Positions 59,818 through 64,000 of a stretch of DNA of 64,000 nt are shown here, piece by piece. This DNA is from Salinibacterium sp. PAMC 21357 (GTDB lineage: Bacteria; Actinomycetota; Actinomycetes; Actinomycetales; Microbacteriaceae). Under the pieces are notes generated by a model. The model saw nothing but the letters and a program-made list of their open reading frames with translations. It was not told the origin of the DNA and did not search any database. Every line of letters begins with the position of its first letter. Within the stretch, counting starts at the first letter, position 1. Made by a program: the position numbers and the translations under genes. The stretch covers positions 496,001-560,000 of the forward strand of contig NZ_AHWA01000004.1 in assembly GCF_000247645.1 (NCBI RefSeq), read 5' to 3'.

Positions 59818-59853
59818 ACAGCAGGGCCGCACCCGAAGGTGCGGCCCTGCTGT
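59818..59853. terminator. Bidirectional terminator between hutR and tuf
   Basis: Perfect 16-bp stem ACAGCAGGGCCGCACC (59818-59833) / GGTGCGGCCCTGCTGT (59838-59853), loop CGAA, serving the convergent hutR and tuf genes. T tails are weak on both sides. Confidence 0.85.
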
Positions 59854-59870
59854 ACTAACTAGTGCTGGAG

Positions 59871-61064
59871 TTACGCCAGAACCTTGGTTACCTTACCGGC
59901 ACCTACGGTACGTCCACCCTCACGGATGGCGAAGCCGAGGCCCTCTTCCATGGCGATGGGCTGAATAAGCTCAACGGTCATGTCAGTGGTGTCGCCAGGC
60001 ATAACCATCTCGGTGCCCTCAGGCAACGTGATGACGCCGGTGACGTCGGTGGTGCGGAAGTAGAACTGCGGGCGGTAGTTCGCGTAGAACGGGTTGTGAC
60101 GCCCACCCTCATCCTTTGACAGGATGTATGCGGTTCCCTCGAAGTTCGTGTGAGGAGTAACGGAACCAGGCTTAACAACAACCTGTCCACGCTCAACATC
60201 TTCACGCTTGGTTCCACGAAGAAGCAGACCACAGTTCTCGCCGGCCCATGCTTCGTCGAGCTGCTTGTGGAACATCTCGATACCAGTGACCGTGGTCTTC
60301 TGGGTCGGACGGATTCCAACAATCTCAACGTCAGAGTTGATGGCGAGAGTTCCACGCTCGGCGCGGCCCGTAACAACGGTTCCACGACCAGTGATCGTGA
60401 AGACGTCTTCAACCGGCATCAAGAACGGCTTGTCCTTGTCGCGGATGGGGTCAGGAACGTTCTCGTCAACAGCATCCATGAGGTCGAGGATGGACTGGGT
60501 CCACTTCTCGTCGCCCTCAAGCGCCTTGAGGCCCGATACGCGAACAACAGGAACGTTGTCGCCATCGAATCCCTGGCTGGAGAGAAGTTCGCGAACCTCG
60601 AGCTCAACGAGCTCAAGGATCTCTTCGTCATCAACCATGTCGGACTTGTTGAGTGCAACCATCAGGTACGGCACGCCAACCTGCTTGGCCAGAAGCACGT
60701 GCTCGCGCGTCTGAGCCATGGGACCGTCGGTCGCTGCAACCACGAGGATTGCACCGTCCATCTGAGCTGCACCAGTGATCATGTTCTTGATGTAGTCAGC
60801 GTGGCCCGGGGCGTCTACGTGTGCGTAGTGACGCTTCGGGGTCTCGTACTCAACGTGCGAGATGTTGATCGTAATTCCGCGCTGGCGTTCTTCCGGAGCA
60901 GAGTCAATTGTCGCAAAGTCACGCTGAACGTTAGTTGCCGAAGGGAACTTGTCTGCAAGAACCTTCGAGATCGCTGCGGTGAGTGTGGTCTTTCCGTGGT
61001 CAACGTGACCGATGGTTCCGATGTTTACGTGCGGCTTGGTCCGCTCGAACTTGGCCTTAGCCAC
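59871..61064 (-). CDS. tuf: Elongation factor Tu
   Basis: 397-residue GTPase that delivers aminoacyl-tRNA. [14 protein letters not shown] (P-loop), [23 protein letters not shown], and domains 2-3 through [23 protein letters not shown] start with AGGAGG 7 bases upstream. Last gene of the str operon here. Confidence 0.98.
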   Translation of the reverse strand: MAKAKFERTKPHVNIGTIGHVDHGKTTLTAAISKVLADKFPSATNVQRDFATIDSAPEERQRGITINISHVEYETPKRHYAHVDAPGHADYIKNMITGAAQMDGAILVVAATDGPMAQTREHVLLAKQVGVPYLMVALNKSDMVDDEEILELVELEVRELLSSQGFDGDNVPVVRVSGLKALEGDEKWTQSILDLMDAVDENVPDPIRDKDKPFLMPVEDVFTITGRGTVVTGRAERGTLAINSDVEIVGIRPTQKTTVTGIEMFHKQLDEAWAGENCGLLLRGTKREDVERGQVVVKPGSVTPHTNFEGTAYILSKDEGGRHNPFYANYRPQFYFRTTDVTGVITLPEGTEMVMPGDTTDMTVELIQPIAMEEGLGFAIREGGRTVGAGKVTKVLA

Positions 61065-61173
61065 TGTAGGTCCTCCTCAGGACTCGGTTGCTTCGCATCC
61101 GACGACTTTTCACGGCCGAATGTTTCGCAAGTTGGTGTGTATCTATGTTAGTTGCGCGCTGGTAGTGCGGCGA

Positions 61174-63288
61174 TTACTCGCCCTTGTTCTTTTGAATAAT
61201 CTCGTCAGCTACCGCACGGGGAACCTCAGAGTAACTGTCGAACGTCATCGAGTACACCGCGCGACCTGAAGTCTTGGACCTCAAGTCACCGACATAACCA
61301 AACATTTCCGACAGCGGTACGTGGGCGCGAACAACCTTTACGCCGGTCGCGTCCTCCATGGACTGGATCTGTCCGCGGCGACTGTTTAGGTCACCGATGA
61401 CGTCTCCCATGTACTCCTCGGGAGTACGAACCTCGACCGCCATGAGCGGCTCGAGGAGAACTGGGTCAGCCTTGCGCGCTGCCTCTTTGAATGCCATCGT
61501 GCCAGCAATCTTGAACGCCATTTCTGACGAGTCAACATCGTGAGCAGCACCATCGAGGATGATTCCCTTGACGCCGACCATCGGGAATCCTGCGAGGACT
61601 CCGACACCCATTGACGCCTGGAAGCCCTGGTCGATCGATCCGATGTATTCACGAGGAATACGGCCACCGGTGACCTTGTTCACGAATTCGTAAACCTTGT
61701 CGCCAGTAACTTCCATCGGCTCGAGCGAGATCTGGACCTTTGCGAACTGACCCGATCCACCTGTCTGCTTCTTGTGGGTGTAGTCGTGCTTGTCCACAAT
61801 GCGACGGATCGTTTCGCGGTACGCAACCTGCGGCTTACCAACGTTGGCTTCAACGTTGAATTCGCGCTTCATGCGGTCCACGAGGATGTCGAGGTGAAGT
61901 TCACCCATTCCCTTGATAACCGTCTGGCCAGTTTCCTGGTTCTGTTCGGTACGGAACGTGGGGTCTTCTTCAGCGAGCTTCTGAATAGCAAGACCAAGCT
62001 TTTCTTGGTCAGCCTTCGTCTTCGGCTCGATCGCTACCTCAATAACGGGCTCAGGGAACGTCATCGACTCAAGAACAACCTGGTTGTTCAGATCACACAG
62101 AGTGTCACCCGTCGTGGTGTCCTTGAGACCGATTACCGCGTAGATGTGACCGGCGGTAACGCTGTCGACAGGGATTTCCTTGTTGGCAGCCATCTGGAAG
62201 ATCTTGCCGATGCGCTCCTTCTTGCCCTTAGTGGAGTTAGCTACGGCCCCACCGGAATCGAGTCGACCCGAGTACACGCGAATGTAGGTAAGGCGACCAA
62301 AGAAGGGGTGAACCGCAACCTTGAACGCGAGAGCAGCGAACGGCTCTGACGCATCAGGCTTGCGGATGATGATCTTCTCTTCATCGCGCGGGTCAGTTGC
62401 TTCCATGGGAGGCACGTCAAGCGGCGACGGGAGGTAATCGATAACAGCATCGAGCATCGGCTGAACGCCACGGTTCTTGAATGCAGAACCACAGAGAACG
62501 GGGTAGATCTCGCTGTTTACCGTGAGCTTACGAATCGCAGCTTTGATCTCAGCAACGCTGATCTCTTCGCCGGCGAAGTAGCGCTCCATGATGGCGTCAT
62601 CAGTCTCAGCAACAACTTCAAGCAGAGCGGTGCGGTATTCCGCAGCCTTCTCTTTGAGGTCTTCGGGGATCTCTTCGATGGCGTACTTGGAGCCCATCTC
62701 GACGTCACCCTTTGAGTCTCCGCGCCACGTGAGTGCGCGCATCTCTACCAAGTCAACTACACCCTCGAAGGCGGACTCAAGTCCGATCGGGAGCTGCAGA
62801 ACGAGGGGGCGAGCGCCGAGGCGCTTCACGATGGTGTCTACCGTGTAGTAGAAGTCCGCGCCCATCTTGTCCATCTTGTTGACGAAGCAGATGCGGGGAA
62901 CGTCGTACTTGTCGGCCTGGCGCCAAACAGTCTCCGACTGTGGCTCCACACCCTCTTTACCGTCGAACACAGCGACAGCACCGTCGAGTACGCGGAGCGA
63001 ACGCTCCACCTCAACTGTGAAGTCAACGTGGCCGGGGGTGTCGATGATGTTGATCTGGTTTTTGTTCCAGAAACAGGTGACAGCAGCAGACGTGATCGTG
63101 ATGCCACGCTCTTGCTCCTGCTCCATCCAGTCAGTAGTCGACGCACCGTCGTGAGTTTCACCAATTTTGTGGTTTACACCCGTGTAGTAAAGGATGCGCT
63201 CAGTCGTTGTGGTCTTGCCAGCATCGATGTGAGCCATGATGCCAATGTTGCGGACCTTAGTCAGGTCGGTGAGCACGTCCTGTGCCAC
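61174..63288 (-). CDS. fusA: Elongation factor G
   Basis: 704-residue translocase GTPase: [44 protein letters not shown], and domain [22 protein letters not shown] start preceded by GGAGG. Between rpsG (with a hairpin) and tuf. Confidence 0.98.
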   Translation of the reverse strand: MAQDVLTDLTKVRNIGIMAHIDAGKTTTTERILYYTGVNHKIGETHDGASTTDWMEQEQERGITITSAAVTCFWNKNQINIIDTPGHVDFTVEVERSLRVLDGAVAVFDGKEGVEPQSETVWRQADKYDVPRICFVNKMDKMGADFYYTVDTIVKRLGARPLVLQLPIGLESAFEGVVDLVEMRALTWRGDSKGDVEMGSKYAIEEIPEDLKEKAAEYRTALLEVVAETDDAIMERYFAGEEISVAEIKAAIRKLTVNSEIYPVLCGSAFKNRGVQPMLDAVIDYLPSPLDVPPMEATDPRDEEKIIIRKPDASEPFAALAFKVAVHPFFGRLTYIRVYSGRLDSGGAVANSTKGKKERIGKIFQMAANKEIPVDSVTAGHIYAVIGLKDTTTGDTLCDLNNQVVLESMTFPEPVIEVAIEPKTKADQEKLGLAIQKLAEEDPTFRTEQNQETGQTVIKGMGELHLDILVDRMKREFNVEANVGKPQVAYRETIRRIVDKHDYTHKKQTGGSGQFAKVQISLEPMEVTGDKVYEFVNKVTGGRIPREYIGSIDQGFQASMGVGVLAGFPMVGVKGIILDGAAHDVDSSEMAFKIAGTMAFKEAARKADPVLLEPLMAVEVRTPEEYMGDVIGDLNSRRGQIQSMEDATGVKVVRAHVPLSEMFGYVGDLRSKTSGRAVYSMTFDSYSEVPRAVADEIIQKNKGE

Positions 63289-63329
63289 AGGTTCCTCCGA
63301 AAGTTTGGTTGAAAAGAATGGAACTCAAT

Positions 63330-63366
63330 AGTGAAGCGAGTCAGACAGAGCCTGACTCGCTTCACT
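63330..63366 (-). other. Strong hairpin in the rpsG-fusA spacer
   Basis: Perfect 15-bp stem AGTGAAGCGAGTCAG (63330-63344) / CTGACTCGCTTCACT (63352-63366), 7-base loop, 11 bases after the rpsG stop. No T run. Looks like a partial terminator, processing site or mRNA stabiliser that sets the S7/EF-G ratio. Confidence 0.65.
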
Positions 63367-63377
63367 ACGAGCAGCTA

Positions 63378-63848
63378 CTACCAGCGGTAGTGAGCGAATG
63401 CCTTGTTAGATTCGGCCATCTTGTGGGTGTCTTCACGACGCTTTACAGCGGCGCCAAGTCCATTTGATGCATCCAAAATCTCGTTGGTGAGACGCTCAGT
63501 CATCGTCTTTTCACGACGACCCTTTGCGTAGCTCGTGAGCCAACGCAATGCGAGAGTGTTTGCACGGTGCGACTTGACCTCAACAGGAACCTGGTAGGTC
63601 GAGCCACCGACACGACGCGACTTGACCTCAAGGGTCGGGCGCACGTTGTCGAGTGCCTTCTTGAGAGTGACAACGGCGTCTTGGCCGGTCTTCTCGGTTA
63701 CGCCTGCGAGTGCGCCGTAAACGATGCGCTCAGCAAGGCCCTTCTTGCCATCAAGAAGGATCTTGTTGACAAGCTGGCTGACAATGGGGGCGCCGTAAAC
63801 GGGATCCGCGACTACGGGACGCTTTGGTGCTGGTCCTTTACGAGGCAT
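63378..63848 (-). CDS. rpsG: Ribosomal protein S7
   Basis: 156 residues: [43 protein letters not shown] (in part) and [14 protein letters not shown]. Primary head-assembly protein of the 30S subunit. Start shares one base with the rpsL stop. Confidence 0.97.
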   Translation of the reverse strand: MPRKGPAPKRPVVADPVYGAPIVSQLVNKILLDGKKGLAERIVYGALAGVTEKTGQDAVVTLKKALDNVRPTLEVKSRRVGGSTYQVPVEVKSHRANTLALRWLTSYAKGRREKTMTERLTNEILDASNGLGAAVKRREDTHKMAESNKAFAHYRW

Positions 63849-64000
63849 TACTTCTTATCCTTCTTCGCGCCGTAGAGGCTACGAGCCTGCTTACGGTTCT
63901 TTACGGCCTGGGTGTCGAGCGCTCCACGAACGATCTTGTAGCGAACACCGGGGAGGTCCTTTACACGACCACCACGGATGAGCACCATCGAGTGCTCTTG
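63848..64000 (-). CDS. rpsL: Ribosomal protein S12, C-terminal part
   Basis: The last 50 codons of S12 are in the window; the start lies beyond the right edge. [20 protein letters not shown] and the end [10 protein letters not shown] match the family, including the PG-V motif region near the streptomycin site. First gene of the str operon. Confidence 0.96.
   Translation of the reverse strand, partial: QEHSMVLIRGGRVKDLPGVRYKIVRGALDTQAVKNRKQARSLYGAKKDKK

Overview
The window is a gene-dense chromosomal segment of an actinobacterium, most likely Microbacteriaceae (Salinibacterium/Rhodoglobus-like; genus is a guess). Grounds: moderately high GC, many GTG/TTG starts, a GuaB3-type IMP dehydrogenase paralogue, the ribosomal superoperon order, a short adenylate kinase, and alanine/lysine/glutamate-rich tails on several ribosomal proteins. 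I see no rRNA, tRNA, insertion sequence, prophage or CRISPR array.

Layout. 1-8769: purine and housekeeping genes on the minus strand (guaA partial, DUF3817, SURF1, glpD, guaB3, guaB), interrupted by a plus-strand TetR-ABC exporter operon. 9001-17550: a branched-chain amino acid/amide ABC uptake system. livHMGF (plus) faces three tandem lipoprotein substrate-binding genes (minus); LivH carries an unusual N-terminal exported domain. 17608-21535: RarD, an orphan groES with a two-operator CIRCE promoter, a THUMP-like methyltransferase and two DUF4190 proteins. 21637-27771: a tightly overlapping minus-strand operon glmS-acpS-alr-tsaE-tsaB-rimI-tsaD (cell wall precursors, ACP activation and the t6A tRNA modification set). 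27816-30133: coaA and glmM.

30160-64000: the ribosomal superoperon, read right to left: rpsL-rpsG-fusA-tuf, S10 operon, spc operon (rplN to adk), alpha operon (infA-rpmJ-rpsM-rpsK-rpoA-rplQ), truA, rplM-rpsI, glmM. It is interrupted at two operon boundaries by catabolic cassettes. A histidine utilisation cluster (hutHUGI plus a divergent IclR regulator) lies between tuf and rpsJ. A mannitol PTS cluster (IIB, HPr, mtlA, mtlF, mtlD plus a divergent PRD regulator) lies between adk and infA, where map is normally found and is absent.

The most notable items are the exported-domain LivH with three binding proteins, the tsaD gene without a normal in-frame start, a sequence shared upstream of rplM and infA, hairpins inside the ribosomal operons, a site matching the corynebacterial HutR motif, and the two catabolic insertions. 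None is clearly a wholly new system.
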